Part shown: positions 11,464 to 25,081 of the stretch, piece by piece
Layout of the letters: every line of letters starts with the position of its first letter
How positions within the stretch are numbered: position 1 is the first letter of the stretch
Assembly: GCF_036850765.1 (NCBI RefSeq)
Contig: NC_089493.1
Coordinates: forward strand, 16,431,632-16,495,631
Length of the DNA stretch: 64,000 nucleotides
Source of the DNA: Saccopteryx bilineata
Lineage: Eukaryota; Chordata; Mammalia; Chiroptera; Emballonuridae
Direction: 5' to 3'
Notes under the pieces: model-generated
What the model was told of the DNA's origin: nothing
Databases searched by the model: none
Seen by the model: only the letters and a program-made list of their open reading frames with translations
Program-made: the position numbers and the translations under genes

Positions 11464-12189
11464 GAAAATCAAAAGTCTTTGATTTTTAGGAAGTTCCAGC
11501 AATACCTGCTATTTCAGCCTTCCCAAAAAGCCTTGCTGGCATGTTCCCATTGAAAATGTTTCTTGATTCAGTCGCCTTTCATTCTTGCCTGTAGGTCAAC
11601 CTGGTAGATATGGATTACTTCTGCTGAAATGAGTCACTCTGGCTGTGTTAAAACATGGAAAGGCCACAGAACATGGCTGCAAAGCAGGCCGTTCTGTGGT
11701 CACCCTCACACTGTAAACACACAATATGATCCGCCATCTGCCTTGCATCATTCTCCTGCCCTGGCCGTCGATAACATCATCAGGACGCACTCCCTCCCCC
11801 TATGCATTAGCCAGACCACGCTGAAAACAGGGCCCGTGCACATCTGGATTGTTCTATCACAAGATCAACCGTGAGGCCAAACAACAGGGCCACGAATCAG
11901 ACATGACTGTGTGTGAAATGGTTTCTGTGCCAGAGAATTCCATTTTTTCCAGATGTGTCATCAAGGCACCTCAAGAACTAAATTTCAATTGTTATGAGTT
12001 TAAAATGTGACTCTGTAAATTAAAATTGCTTCATCTTGAGCCCAAATTCCAAAGCAACAAAGTGCATTAACATCGGATGGCTTGTTTTCTTATGGAATAA
12101 GCAGAGGCTTGAACTGGGTTTGGTTTAGATTTAAACCCGACCAGGGTTAGCTATAAGAATCATGGTGTTATTACTACTTAAAGAGCTCA
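11464..12189. other. No recognised feature
   Basis: No repeat or gene recognised. Overlapping opposite-strand frames at 11596-11874 look like chance. Confidence 0.5.
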
Positions 12190-12400
12190 GAGTTCCTGAG
12201 AAAGTAGTATATGCCAGACACGGTTCTAAGAAATTTGTATGGAATTAATCCATCTAGTTATCACAGAAAGCTCAAAAAGTAAACAATTAACTCTTTCATA
12301 TGGATAAAATGAGCCACACACTGAGATAAATAATTTTCTCAAGCTTAGTTACCTCTAAGCCAACAGTACCAAGATTTGAACCCACATAGACCCCAAATCC
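12190..12400 (+). mobile_element. MIR SINE
   Basis: MIR-like landmarks in order: 'tatgccagacacggttctaa', 'aattaatccatctagttatc', 'gataaaatgagccacacact' and 'aagatttgaacccacataga'. The tail matches the conserved MIR 3' core. Confidence 0.7.
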
Positions 12401-15400
12401 AATACTTTCAACGCTAAAGACCATATTTTTTATCGAGCACGTGTAGACTTCCCTTTCTTTTTTCCCTCTATTTCCTCCTTCTTGTTCCTCTTCTCCTATT
12501 TCAGCTTCTTCACAGAAAATTAATTAAATTTTTAAAAAAACCTTAATTATGTCATAATAGCCAGCAATAAACATGCTTTATTTTGGAGTAAGATTGATAA
12601 TGGAGATGAGCATCTGAGGGAAGGAGGAACTCTATAAGTTTAGAGAAACACGGTTCTGTTTTGGAAAGTCAATGACTTGAATAAATGAATGGCTAAATAT
12701 TTTTGGTTCAGAAATTTTTTCAGAAGCTTTAGGTAAGGTTGTCAAACACGGATTTGTAAAATCTAGGAGCAACCAAGCTAATCACTTGTCCATTTGTCTT
12801 TAAGCTATGACTTTGAACATTTATGTATGTATATGACAAATATGGATAACAATGTTATAAATTTCTTTAATGAAGATTAATCTAGTTATATTTAAATATT
12901 TATTTAATTCTGAGCATTCCCCATTTAAGAGGAAATGAAAAAAAAAAGATAAGACATTACCTGGGGATGGCTTAAGGTTCTCCCTTTTCAATGATAAACG
13001 GAGGCATGGTGAATGAGCACTGTTACTGAAAGCAGGTCCAGCTGCCCCTCACGAGGAAAGCCAATACTCGCAAGACAAGAGCTGAGATAAGGACAGAGGC
13101 TTGTTCTAGGTGTGTGGAACCCAAGAAGATGGTGGACTCTTGTCCTCAAAACCATCTTAACACTTTTGACCAACGCATTCAGTTTTATAAAGAAAGGGAG
13201 GGGAAGTAGTGAACTGCCAGCAGTTTTCTATCTGGCTTCGATAAGGATCTTGATGTCAGAACATGTTGAATCCATCTGCCCTGTGGTCTGGCTGCTCCCA
13301 TCTGGACAGAAACTGAAAGTACTGGACCCTGCAATGCATTGAACAGAGACTGTTAGCAATTATTATTTTCGGGGGAGGGTTCCTGTTTTTTGTTCCTGTT
13401 TTGGGAGGCTTGTTAGTTGATTAGCTAGTACATTTACTCTGTTTATTGCAAGACTACATATTCTTAATTCACTGTTACATTATTTTCCATAGGAAAAGAT
13501 TACCAAGGAAGATAACTCATCTACATGGACATGTTTATATTTTTAATGTATTTGAAAAATTCTCTCCTGCTTTATGAGGTTGCATCAGCTACACAACCTA
13601 AGCTATGGGTGACTTCTCAATTTCCTAAACTGCCCTCCCGGATGGCTAGTTAAATACATATTAGAATGGCATGCTCATGACAAGCAGAGCATAAATTTTG
13701 ATAAAATACAGCAACTAAATCATAAAGAGGATTGAAGAAATCTATGCCTCCTCTCCAGCTAGCACTCATAGTAACAAAGGCAATTTTTCTGCTCCAAATC
13801 CAAAAGTGAGGAAATTAAGCTTTCAGAAATGTAAATGCTCATTACTGTATACATTTTCCTTTTTCAGAATACAATGTTTCATCCCACCAAATGAGACAGA
13901 AAGCCTGATGAATTTCCTCAGCTTGATTCACATTGCATTTACAAGATTGAACTTGTCAATATGGATTTATGAAATTTATAAAAAATTTTAACACTCACAG
14001 TGGGACTACTGTGTCAGCATGTTCATGAATTTTTAAGAAAAAAAACAATCTTCTGCATTTTTTTCCTACTTTTCAATGCCCATGCTGGCCTTTGTTTACT
14101 GCTTCACATGCATAATGAAGATTAAAAATGAGAAAAATCCCAGTTGTATGCTCTGATTAGAAATTCCATACAGTATTGCAAAGCATTAATCTGAGAGGAG
14201 AGAAAGGAGGACCAAGACATAGCTGTTTGTTTCTGCACAATCTTAAATCAGGAAGAATCCTAGATCCCGTTGACCTGAAGCACTGCCTTGTGCTATTTTG
14301 CAATAAAAGAAAGACACAAGCAAAATTCTCAGTACCTTATTTATTTTCCTTCCAAAAATAAAAAAATACGTTTAATTTGAATAAGAATATTCTTACCATT
14401 GCATAACAAGTGTAGCATTTAGTATAATCATCTAGATGCTGTTTTCCTTTATTTTTTAACTGTATTTTTCTGGTTTTCAAAATCAGTATTAACTTTTTTT
14501 AAGGGAAAACTCATTTCACATTGATCAACAGTAGCCACATTTTCCAATTATGTGGGTAATGAGTTCAGGAGCAATGACCCAGAAAATGGACAGGAGACTC
14601 TGTTCCAAACTAATATTAATAATATTTGGCTATTTTGAAAAAGAAAAATAAGAGACTCCAGAACTAATGATGACAAATCTTTGCTGTTAATTAATCAAAT
14701 CTCCTCAAAATAGAGTTCAGCAGGTGGAAATAATTACCCGTTAATTGTCTCCTGTTTATTATTCTTTGGAGATATAAATCTAACCATTGCACTTGGTTTA
14801 TACTACTTACTAAAAAGCTGGTGATAAATAAATCAGAAGCATGATTGTTGTTATGGTAACAATATTTGTGTTTGCTTTCTGAGACAATACACATAGTATG
14901 AAATAACAAATTTTCCTTTGAATTAAAATGTCTGCTGGCAAGATGCATAAATTTACCTATAATAAAAAAACCCCACTTTTTTGTGTGTCTTTTAATAAGT
15001 TTCAGTCAGTGATATGCAACAGAAAAAACACTTTTCAGAAGGAAAGAGATTGTCAATATGAATCCTGACAAGAAGACAATGAGTATCTTTGAAAGTTTAG
15101 ACTTGGTAAGAAATGTACACCTTTGAAATATGACTTTATTTTCTATGTTTAATCTTAGTATTCAAACCCCTGAAATACTTTTTGTATATTGATTAGATTT
15201 GTAGTTTGTTTATCAGACACTCCAAATCTGAAATTTTCTATCTGTGTGATATCAGGTTGACATTTAAGAAATGGAGATAATTGTAACAATCCCAGAAAAC
15301 ATTAAGCCTCTAAGGAACTGAAATAATTCTTGACATTTAATAACTTCTCAATTAAAACCTTTCAGTTATTATTATTTACTACTACTATTGAAGTTTCAGG

Positions 15401-16750
15401 TAATAATCTCAATGTTTTATAATTTTCCTATTAGCTAAATTTTTAAAATTAAGGTAGTGTTTCTTAAAATTAACATTTTCTTTGGAAGTGGATACTATGC
15501 ACAGAAATATCTGTACATCAAATATATCACCCTGTAAGAGAACAAAGATAGAGTTTCCTTTTTTATGCTATGCGTAACCATCACATATTTCTTCCTCAAT
15601 ATACTTATTATGTTCAATCCCCAATGTTTATTAGGATTGTTTAATTTGGCAGAAACAAATTTCTTTCTTTGGTCTCTTGCCTGAATGAACTTTTGAGCTT
15701 TTAAACTAATACTCACTTTTCAGAATCAGAGCCTCTAGTAGTTTCCTAAAAAAAAAAAAAAAGACACATCATTGGAATAACATTTTAAAAAATCTCTACT
15801 TGAGTGACTAAAGTAGATGAGAGGTTCATCTTCAACCTCTCATTTGGGGGTATAATTTTGGGGAATACTTGTTAGAATGTTAAGTAAAGCATAACATTTT
15901 GGGTCATAGATTATTGACATTATGTTTAAAAAGCCTTAGATAATCATTATTTTTAAAGTATCAACCTCAGGTAGTTAATAATACTTACACCAGTTCTATA
16001 ATAAAAATTTTTAATTACTTATTTTTAAAAAATCATGATTTCAAAGTATTCACATTTGCTATCTCTTTATTTCATCTTATACTGTCATTCAGAAAAGAAT
16101 CCCTGAAATAAAAAAGAATTAAATATCTATTTAAACCATTTTATATGTGGTAAATGCAGAACTATTTCTTTAAAAGGTAACCCTCTACTTGTTATTGATT
16201 TCTTTTTCATTGTAATTATTTTCAAAAAAATCATTTCTGCCTGAAATGAAAATTTGAAAGTGGCAATAGTTTTAAATTCAGTGGTTGTTCTTGCCTTTTT
16301 CTTTATATAAAAGTAAAAAGTTATTTTTAATGGCAATTGTGTGCAAATTTGGTGTTGGTGGAGTTGGTGGATACGTCCATTATATAAACATAAAGCGATC
16401 CTGGTTGAGCATTAGAAAGGTTGTAATTTCATCTTTTGGTTCCTACTTGCGACTTCAGCAATTTCAATGAAAATTATAGCTTGAAGCCTACCTGATATAC
16501 TTTATTTTTTACTCTTTAAACTTGAGGTGAGAAGGAAGAGCTAAATTCATGGCAAGGAACCCATAGTAGTTAGACTGATGCTTGAGAATGTATCTTCTAG
16601 ATAAATAATTAAAACTGTAACCTAATAAGATTCCTTCAATTTTATTTTGCTTATTTTTTTCTCTTTTCTATTTCACTCTCAAGTTGAAATTAGAAAAGTT
16701 CATTATAGTTTATAGGCATTGAATATTAAATTAAATAGAAAACTGCAATG
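12401..16750. other. Long AT-rich stretch, nothing assigned
   Basis: About 4.3 kb of AT-rich DNA with many short poly-A/T runs and no element I can name with confidence. All reading frames are under 86 codons and carry no recognisable domain. It may be unique intergenic or intronic DNA or very old decayed repeats. Confidence 0.5.
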
Positions 16751-16766
16751 CATACTCTAATTTTTA

Positions 16767-17053
16767 TTTTTTTTAATTTTTCTGAAGTGAAAAGCAGGGA
16801 GGCAGGGAGACAGACTCCCTTATGCGCCCAACTGGGATCCACCTGGCAAACCCACTAGGGTCAATGCTTTGCCCATTTGGGGCAATGCTCATCACAACCT
16901 GAGCCTTGACTGCAGAAGGGGAAGAACGAGATAGAGAGAAAGGAGAAGGGGAAGAGTGGAGGTGATTTTCCTGTGTGCCCTGGCAAGGAATCAAACCCGC
17001 AACTTCCACACACCTGGCTGATGCTCTACCACTGAGCCAAACAGCCAGGGCCT
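16767..17053 (-). mobile_element. Long bat tRNA-derived SINE, copy 3 (older)
   Basis: Same family as copies 1 and 2, reversed, with the tRNA-like head at the right ('gctctaccactgagccaaac'). A perfect 16-bp duplication catactctaattttta flanks it at 16751-16766 and 17054-17069. The body is shortened by internal loss and diverged. The CTCF-like block is reduced to 'cccactagggtcaatgc' and no longer fits. Confidence 0.93.
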
Positions 17054-17349
17054 CATACTCTAATTTTTAACCACAAAATTAGATACCCAAAAACTGGAAT
17101 TTATTTTACACCGTTCTTTAATTTTTTTATTATTAATTTTAATAGGGTGACATTGATAAATCAGGGTACATATGTTCAAAGAAAACATCTCCAGGTTATT
17201 TTGACATTTGACTATGTTGCATACCCATCCCCCAAAATCAAATTGTCTTCTGTCACCTTCTGTTTTTTTTTTTGTGCCCCTCTCCTCTCTCAACCCTTCC
17301 CGCGGTAACCATCACACTCTTGTCCATGTCCATGAGTCTCATTTTTATA

Positions 17350-20300
17350 TCCCAAGTATGAATGGAATCATATAGTTCTTAGTTTTTTCTGATTTACTTA
17401 TTTCACTCAATATAATGTTATCAAGGTCCATCTATGTTGTTGTAAATGATCTGCTGTCATCATTTCTTATGGCTGAGTAGTATTCCATAGTATTAATATA
17501 TATGTACAACACCTTCTTTATCCAGTTATCTATTGAAGGACTTTTTGGTTGTTTACATGTCTTGGCCACTGTGAACAATGCTACAGTGAACATGGGGCTG
17601 CATGTGTCTTTAGATACCAATGTTTTTGAGTTTTGGGGGTATATACCCAGTAAAGGGATTGCTTGGTCATATGGTAGTTCTATTTTTAATTTTTTGAGGT
17701 ACACCATACTTTCTTCCATAATGGTTGTACTACTTTACATTCCCACCAACAGTGGATGAGGGTTCCTTTTTTTCCACAGCCTCTCCAGCATTTGCTATTA
17801 CCTGTCTTGTTGATAATAGCTAATCTAACAGGTGTGAGGTGGTATCTCATTGTAGTTTTGATTTGCATTTCTCCAATAACTAGTGAAGATAAGCATCTTT
17901 TTATATATCTGTTGGCCATTTGTATTTCTTCCTGAGAGAAATGTCTGTTCATGTCCTGTTCCCATTTTTTTATTGGATTGTTTGTTGTTGAGTTTTATAA
18001 GTTCTTTTAGGCCCTTAACTGAGCTGTTGTTTGAGAATATCATCTCCCATTTAGTTGGCTGTCTGTTTGTTTTATTGTCAATTTCTCTTGCTGTGCAGAA
18101 GCTTCTCAGTCTGATGCGGTCCCATTCATTTATCTTTGCCTTCACTTCCCTTGACTTTGGAGTCAAATTTATAAAGTGCTCTTTGTAACCAAGGCCCATG
18201 AGTTAAATATCTATGTTTTCTTCTATGTAATTTATTGTTTCAGATCTTATATTTAGGTCTTTGATCCATTTTGAATTAATTTTAGTACAAGGGGACTATA
18301 GTAGAGTATCATTCTTTTGCATGTAGCTTTCCAGTTTTCCCAGCACCATTTGTTGAAGAGGCTTTCTTTTCTCCATGTGTGTTGTTGGCTCCTTTAGCAA
18401 AAAATATTTTACTATATATACGTGGTTTTATTTCTGCGCTTTCTATTCTGTTCCATTGTTCTGAGTGTCTATTTTTCTGCCAATACCATGCTGTTTTGAT
18501 TGTCATGGCTTTATAATATAATTTGGAGTCAGTATTGTGATACCCCCAGCTTCATTCTATTTCCTTAGGATTGCTTTGGCTATTTGGGTTTTTTTATAGT
18601 TCCATATAAATCTGATGATTTTTGTTCCATTTCTTTAAAAAATGTCATTGGAATTTTGATAAGAGTTGCATTAAATTTGTATACTGCTTTGGGTAATATA
18701 GTCATTTTGACTATATTTATTCTTCCTATTGAGGAACAAAGAATATTTTTCCATTTCATTGTATCTTTTCTGATTTCCCTTAACAATGCTTTGTAGTTCT
18801 CATTATATAGGTCTTTTCCATCTTTGTTATGTTTATTCTTAGGTAATTTTTTAAGATTTTATTTTATTCTTAGGTAATTTTTTGTTGTTGCAATCATGAT
18901 GGGGATTTTTTTTAGTTTGTTTTCGATGTTTCATTGTTGGCATATAGGAAGGCAATGGACTTTTATATACTAATTTTGTATCCTGCGACCTTACTTTATT
19001 GGTTTATTGTTTCTAGTAGTCTTTTTGTAGTGTCTTTGAGGTTTTTGATGTATAGGATCATATAATCTGCAAAAAATGAAACCTTTACTTTTTCTTTTTC
19101 AAAATGAATGCCTTTTATTTTATTTTCTTGTCTGATTGCTCTAGCTAGAACTTCCAGCACTACGTTAAATAAGAATGGAGAGAGTGGACATCCTTGTCTT
19201 GTTCCTGAATTTAGGGGAAAAGTCCTCAGTTTTATGCCATTTAATATGGTGTTAGCTGATGGTTTATCATAAAAGGCCTTTATTATGTTGAGATATTTTC
19301 CTTCTACACCCATTTTGTTGAGTGTTTTAAACATAAAATTGTGTTGTATTTTATCAAATCCCTTATCTGCATTTATTGATAGAATCATGTGGTTTTTGTT
19401 CTTTGTTTTGTTGATATGGTGTATTACATTAACCGTTTTACATATGTTGAAACATCCTTGTGATTCTGGGATGAATCCCACTTGATCATGATGACTTATT
19501 TTTTTAATGTGTTGTTGTATTTGATTTGCCAGTATTTTGTTTAGTATTTTAGCATCTGTATTCACTAGAGATATTGGCCTGCAGTTTTCTTTTTTTGTGT
19601 TGTCCTTGCCAGGTTTCTGTATAAGGGTTATGTTGGCCTCATAAAATGTGTTTGAAAGTATTGCTTCTTCAAATTTTTGAAGACTTTGAGTAGAATAGGA
19701 ACCAAGTCTTCTTTGAATGTTTGATAGAATTCACTATTATAGCCGTCTGGCCCTGGGCTTTTATTTTTGGGGAGGTTTTTGATAGTTGTTTTTATTTCCT
19801 CTCTGCTTATGGGTCTGTTTAGGTTTTCTGCTTCATCATGATTCAGTCTAGGAAGATTGTATTGCTCTAGGAATTTATCCATTTCTTCTAGATTGTCTAA
19901 TTTGGTAGCATATAGGTTTCCATAGTATTCTACAATAATTCTTTGTATATCTATGATATCTGTGGTGATTTCTCCTCTTTCATTTTTAATTTTGTTTCTT
20001 TGAGTCCTTTCTCTTTTTTCCTTAGTGATTCTTGCCAATGGTTTGTCAATCTTTTCAAAGAACCAGCTCTTTGGTTTATTAATTTTTCTATTGTTTTTCT
20101 GTTTTCTATTTCATTTATTTCTGCTGTGATTTTTATTATTTCCTTTCTTCTGCTGGTTTTAGGCTGTCTTCATTCTTATTTATCTAGTTCCTTAAGTTGT
20201 GAAGTTAAGTGGTTTACTTGAGCACTCTCTTGTTTGTTCATATAGGCTTGTAGTTATATGAACTTCCCTCTTATTACTGTTTTTGCTGCATCCCAGAGAT

Positions 20301-21161
20301 TCTGATATGTAGTATTGTTATTTTCATTGGTATGTATGTAATTTTTTATCTCTGCTTTTATTTGTTCTTTGACCCACTCTTTTTTAAAAGTATGTTGTTT
20401 AATTTCCACATTTTTGTATGTTTGTTTACCTCTTTTTTGCAGTTGAATTCTAGTTTCAAGGCTTTATGATAAGAGAATTATCTTGGTATAATCTCAATCT
20501 TTCTGTATTTGTTGATGTTATATTTGTGGCCCAACATATGGTCAATTCTTGAGAATGTTCCATGTACACTAGAGAAAAATATATACTCTGGCACTTTGGA
20601 ATGAAATGTCCTGTAGATGTCTATTATATCCAATTGTTCTAGTGTTTTGTTTAAGGCCAATATTTCTTTATTGATTTTCTGTTTGGATCAACAATCTAGA
20701 ACCATCAGCAGTGTATTAAAGTCTGCAAGTATCATTGTATTTTTGTTGGGTTTTGTTTTTAGGTCAGTCAGTAGATTTCTTATATATTTTGGTGCTCTTT
20801 GGTTTGGTGCATATATGTTAAGGAGTGTTATGTCTTCTTGATTCAATGTCCCCTTCATCATTATGAAATGACTATTTTTGTCTCTGATTACACTTGCTGT
20901 CTTGTAGTTGGCTTTGTTAGGTATGAGTATTGCTACACCTGCTTTTTTTCTTTTTTTGGATGTTATTTGCTTGGAGTATTGTTTTCTAGCCTTTCACTTT
21001 GAATTTATTTTTATCGTTGTAGCTTAGATGTGTTTCTTGTAGGCAGAATACAGTTGGATTTTCTTTTTAATCCATTCTGCTACTCTGTGTCTTTTTATTG
21101 GTGAATTCAATCCATTTACATATAGTGTAAATATTGACACTTGAGGGTTACCAGTTGCCAT
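17350..21161 (-). pseudogene. Degenerate L1 ORF2 (endonuclease/reverse transcriptase)
   Basis: In the family this is a ~1,250-1,280-residue protein with an N-terminal AP-endonuclease-like domain, a reverse transcriptase and a C-terminal Cys-rich region; it nicks the target and reverse-transcribes L1 RNA. Here the start ATG is near 21161 and many frameshifts and stops split it. Open pieces include 18996-19565 (RT palm and fingers), 19628-20038 (with [13 protein letters not shown]), 20478-20660 (endonuclease, [11 protein letters not shown]) and 17686-17952 ([18 protein letters not shown]). The RT active-site FADD reads FADY, so one catalytic Asp is lost. It cannot encode a working protein. Confidence 0.92.
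18833..18890. repeat. Short tandem duplication within the old L1
   Basis: The unit 'tattcttaggtaatttttt' occurs twice about 35 bases apart, separated by 'aagattttatt'. It is a local duplication within the dead ORF2. Confidence 0.6.
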
Positions 21162-21483
21162 TTTATATATTGCTTTCTGTTAGTTTTTTCTCTTGTTTGA
21201 TTCTTCTTTTTTGTTTTTTCTATCATTTGTTTTTGTTTGGTTGTATCCATACTTCTTTCCTCTGTTACTTCTTTTTTCAAATCCTGTGTTTCTGTGGTGG
21301 TTTTTTCAGGGGTGGTTACCATTAAGTAATGGAATGGGTACCAATCATGTTCATTGTAGTACATTATCTCATGTAGGCTTCTGCACTCCATCCCCCTTTG
21401 CTATTGTTAATCTTCATCCTCTTCCCTTTTTTGTTTTTGTTGTCACAGATTAAATTTAATTTTCTTGTGTTCTTGATGGAGCT

Positions 21484-22445
21484 TTTACTTGTGGTTTTGT
21501 TTTGATTTGCTCTTTGTTTCTGGTTGGAAAAACCCCGTTAATATTTCCTGAAGAGGAGGTTTTCTGATGAAAAATTCCCTCATCTTTTCTGTATCTGTGA
21601 ATGTTTTTATTTCTCCTTTGTATTTGAAGAGAAACTTTCATGGGTATAGTATTCTTGGCTGGAAGTTCTTCTCTTTCAGAACTTTATATACTGGGGTCCA
21701 CTCTCTTCTAACTTGTAGAGATTTTGATGAGAAATCTGATGATAATCTAATAGGCCTTCCTTTATATGTTGTATTCTTCTTTTCACTGGCTGCCTTGAGA
21801 ATTTTTTCTTTGTCATTGGTTTGTGCCAACTTCATTATTATGTACCTTGGAGTAGGTTTGTTTGGGTTAAGATAACTCGGTGTTCTGTTTGCTTCTTGAA
21901 TTTGAGACTTTAGTTCTTTCCACAGGCTTGTGAAGTTCTTGTCTATTATTTGTTTGAATATATTCTCCATTCCATTTTCTCTCTCTTCTCCTTATGATAT
22001 ACCTATTATTCTTATGTTGCTCTTTTTGATGGAGTCAGACAATTCCTATAAGACTTTCTCATTTTTTTTTAAATTCATGAGTTTCTCTCCTCTTCTTTCT
22101 GTTGTGCCTCTAGATGCCTGTCTTCTATATTACTAATTCTCTCCTCTGTCAGGCTTGTTCTATTAGCTAAGCTTGTTACCTTGTTTTTCAGTTCATGAAT
22201 TGAGTTTTTTATCCCTGTTTGATTAGTTTTTATAGTTTCAATTTCATTGGTGATATATTCTGTTTGTTGAATTGTTTTTTGAGCTTCCTAAATTGCCTTT
22301 GTGCTTTTTTGTATATCCCAAGTATTTTTAGGATTTCCATATTAAATTCTTTGTTACTTAACTCCAAGGTTTCCAAGCTATTGAAATTTTTTCTATAGAT
22401 TTTTTTCTCATCTATCTGTGCTACATCTCTGTCTTTTGTATCCAT
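21484..22445 (-). pseudogene. Degenerate L1 ORF1 (RNA-binding chaperone)
   Basis: ORF1p normally forms a coiled-coil trimer that coats L1 RNA. The N-terminal piece (22230-22445, beginning MDTKDRDVAQIDEKK) and the RRM/C-terminal piece (21638-21970) align with the younger copy's ORF1 at 25115-25940 but are separated by frameshifts and stops. The gap to ORF2 (21162-21483, about 322 nt) matches the younger copy's 325 nt and is shared by this lineage. Confidence 0.88.
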
Positions 22446-22710
22446 GATATTCTATTTCCATTTTATTAATGGAATTTGAGGGTGGTTTTGTTAATAACAC
22501 TAATTAGAATTGATACAGAATAAAATAAAAACATGTAAAAATTAAAATAAAAAATGTTTTTTGAGAAAATACAGTGAAAAACTGAAAATTATATTGTGCT
22601 AAATGGAATGAAAACAACATAGAACAGAGAGCCTGAGTTGGGAAGAAGTGACATTGAGGCAAAAAACGAGGTAAGGACCCACAAAATATTACTAGGAAAA
22701 AATTTTGATC

Positions 22711-22725
22711 AAGAATAAAATAACT
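22711..22725 (+). repeat. Target-site duplication of the sense L1, left copy
   Basis: The 15 bases aagaataaaataact recur exactly at 30502-30516 directly after the L1 poly-A tail. A perfect duplication fixes the ends of the insertion. Confidence 0.95.
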
Positions 22726-23300
22726 GAGTGACGTCACGGAAATGGCGCCGTGAGCAGCGCGTCCGACAGCTCTCCCCTAAATCACAACAAATTTATCAAC
22801 TAGAAACAGAAAAATTTATCCTCGGAGCATTCCGGAGTTCCACACAAACTGATAGCGAAAGGACTGTTATCACTTGAATCTGAGAGACGAGGGTGTGGAG
22901 GAATCGACCACAGGGACGTTCTTTCAAACCGCAAAAAAGTGCGCCTGTGGTGAGTCAGCCCATATACTTGGGAACCGCGAGCCGCCGCGAGCGGCCAACG
23001 CGAGCCGCCACCGCGAGCCGCTGCGAGCCCCCGCGAGCCGCCGCGCGTGCGCCCGGTCTGGTTGAGCACCGCTGACGTTCCCAGCGGCCCGCACACTGCG
23101 AGTGAGGGTCGCCGGCAACCGGTGCCCGGAGCGCCCCATTCGCGCGCGTGCCTTGGGCATTCCACGCGCCCAGGGCGCCCTGCTGGCCCGCACACCCAGG
23201 GGGCTCCATTATCCTGCGCCTGGTGCGGTCCAGCCGCCAGCGGTGGGGTGAGAGGGAGAGGCTTGGGAGATTCTCTCCGTGGGCGGGGCACCTCACCCAG
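22726..23300 (+). promoter_or_regulatory. L1 internal promoter region, CpG-rich
   Basis: The first bases contain a palindromic CRE-type octamer TGACGTCA (22729-22736) and a YY1-like AAATGGCG (22740-22747). In other mammals YY1 sites at this position set L1 transcription starts; the CRE is an observation specific to this copy. The next ~550 bp are GC- and CpG-rich, including a GCGAGCC-type minisatellite at 22976-23049. Transcription from here is inferred. Confidence 0.65.
22976..23049 (+). repeat. GC-rich minisatellite in the L1 5'UTR
   Basis: Imperfect units of about 10-12 bases built on cgcgagccgc repeat around six times, and all carry CpGs. I do not see it in the matching part of the older antisense L1, so it may be an expansion in the younger sublineage. 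Confidence 0.8.
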
Positions 23301-24139
23301 CCATTCAAGCTAACAATCAAGCTTTGGGGGAGGGGCGTGCGCAGGCAGCCTAAAATACCTTCGGAAACACAGCTGCGACCCAATCACTGAAATTAGCTTA
23401 ACCCATGAAATCTGCGCACCCTCGGTTCTAATTGATAAGATCTCTCTCAATTCAGCGTTCCAAGACAAGAGGCATGATATTTTTTAGTGCCTCTCGCTAA
23501 AGGGGCGGGGGCAACTTCTGATTAATAGAGCCTCCATATTTAGGGATAAACGCTAACAAGAAGGACTTGGCAGATAATAAGGTCTATACTACACTAGTCG
23601 TAAGCAGAGACTAGTGCCTCTTCTTCCCTGCAAAAACAGGCTACAAAGTGTGGAAAGCCTGGGTTGAGAGGTCCAACTAAATGATAGGCGCTGAACAGTC
23701 ACCTTGACAACAATTGACTCCCACCCCCGCCTGATTACACTGGAGGCCCTAACTGTCAGAGCCTTTCCCAAAGCCTTGCACTGAGTGGGGATAGAGTGGG
23801 GATTTCCCAGCTCTTTGAGCCTCTTACTCCCCAGGCAGAAGCAGTTGCAGCCTTATAGCTGGATCACCAGGCTGCGAATTCAGAAAGGGGGGACTAGGAG
23901 AGAGAATCCAGGAAAGCAAACTCTCTCATCGTTGGACCCTGCAAACGCCAACAAGCCTTTACTTCCAGCAAGACTAAAGCCAATTATATGACATTGCCAT
24001 AGAATCCCATCAACTGCAAATCCCGACCTAAGAGTGACACAGGGGTAGAGCCTGGGGTACAGAGTCACTGACCAGGAAGAGGGAGAGAAAAGAAAAAGGA
24101 AGAAGTTAACCTCTCAAAATCAAGAAAAACCCACAGACT

Positions 24140-25070
24140 TTACAACTTGATCCACTATTTTTTTTTTGTTGTTGTTGTTGTTGTTTGTTTCTTCTATCTT
24201 TTTGCCTTTATTTCCTCCACCTCGGTCCTTCTATTCTCTGCCCATCTTATGCTTCCCCTTTCTTGAACTACACTACCCATAAGTGTTGCATTTTATTTTT
24301 CTTCTTCATCCTCACCCTCCTTTAAGGTTATACTCCAAAACACTTAACTCTCACTCTCTCCTCTTTTTTTTTTTTTTTTGTCTTGCTTTATTTTGTTTTT
24401 TTCTCTTCCTATTTTATTTCTTCCTTCGTTTTTCTCTTTTTCTTATTTTTTCCTTTCTATTTGTTTTTTCTTTTCTCATTTTACTTTCCTCCCATATAAT
24501 CCTCAATCACGAACAAATTAGTTAATTTGGGACTCAAGGCTTTTTTTTGGCTTTATTTCTCTTTTTTGCTTTTGTTTTTTTTTTTTCTTGTTTGTTTATT
24601 TTTGTGGCATTTTGGGTCCTCCCAACCCAAGGTCTCCATTGTATTTAGTCTTCGCTCCACTTAATACAACAGATTTTTACTTATTATTTTTATTTTTTCT
24701 TCTTTATTATTCTTTTTTGGTCCTTTTTTCTGGTTCCCTCTTATCCCTCTCATTATATCTCTTAGTTGACCATCACATACAAGCAAATTATCTTATGCTT
24801 GTCTAAGATTTTCTTCCTTTTTTTATTTTTATTTTTTGCATTTAGTAGGTCCCTACTCCTTTTTTTTTGCCCCTTGAACTCTTCACCCCAAATCAGGCCC
24901 TCCATTATAGGCACGATATTTCCCTGAGGAGGGGAGAGGAGGGAAAGAGAAGAGAGAAAAAAAGGGGGAAATAATGAATTATTACTGTTTTTTTTTTGTG
25001 GGGTGTTTTACCTTTTTTTTTTTTTTTTACTTTTTACTCTTTATTAATTCTAATTAGTGCTATCAATAAG
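24140..25070 (+). other. T-rich segment of the L1 5'UTR
   Basis: About 0.9 kb with extreme T/pyrimidine strand bias and many T-runs (for example 24360-24380 and 25010-25030). The older L1 has an A-rich counterpart on the plus strand at 30517-31010 and 22446-22725. It is therefore a shared 5'UTR feature, not a later insertion. No open frame of note. Confidence 0.75.
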
Positions 25071-25081
25071 ACCACCCTCAG

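Noticed and set aside
22729..22760. TGACGTCA and GC-rich DNA as a host gene promoter or CpG island
   Set aside because: Position directly at the L1 start, next to the target duplication, explains it as the L1 internal promoter.
22800..23390. Several overlapping frames of 60-163 codons on both strands in GC-rich DNA
   Set aside because: They lie in the CpG-rich 5'UTR of the young L1, where few stop codons occur by composition.
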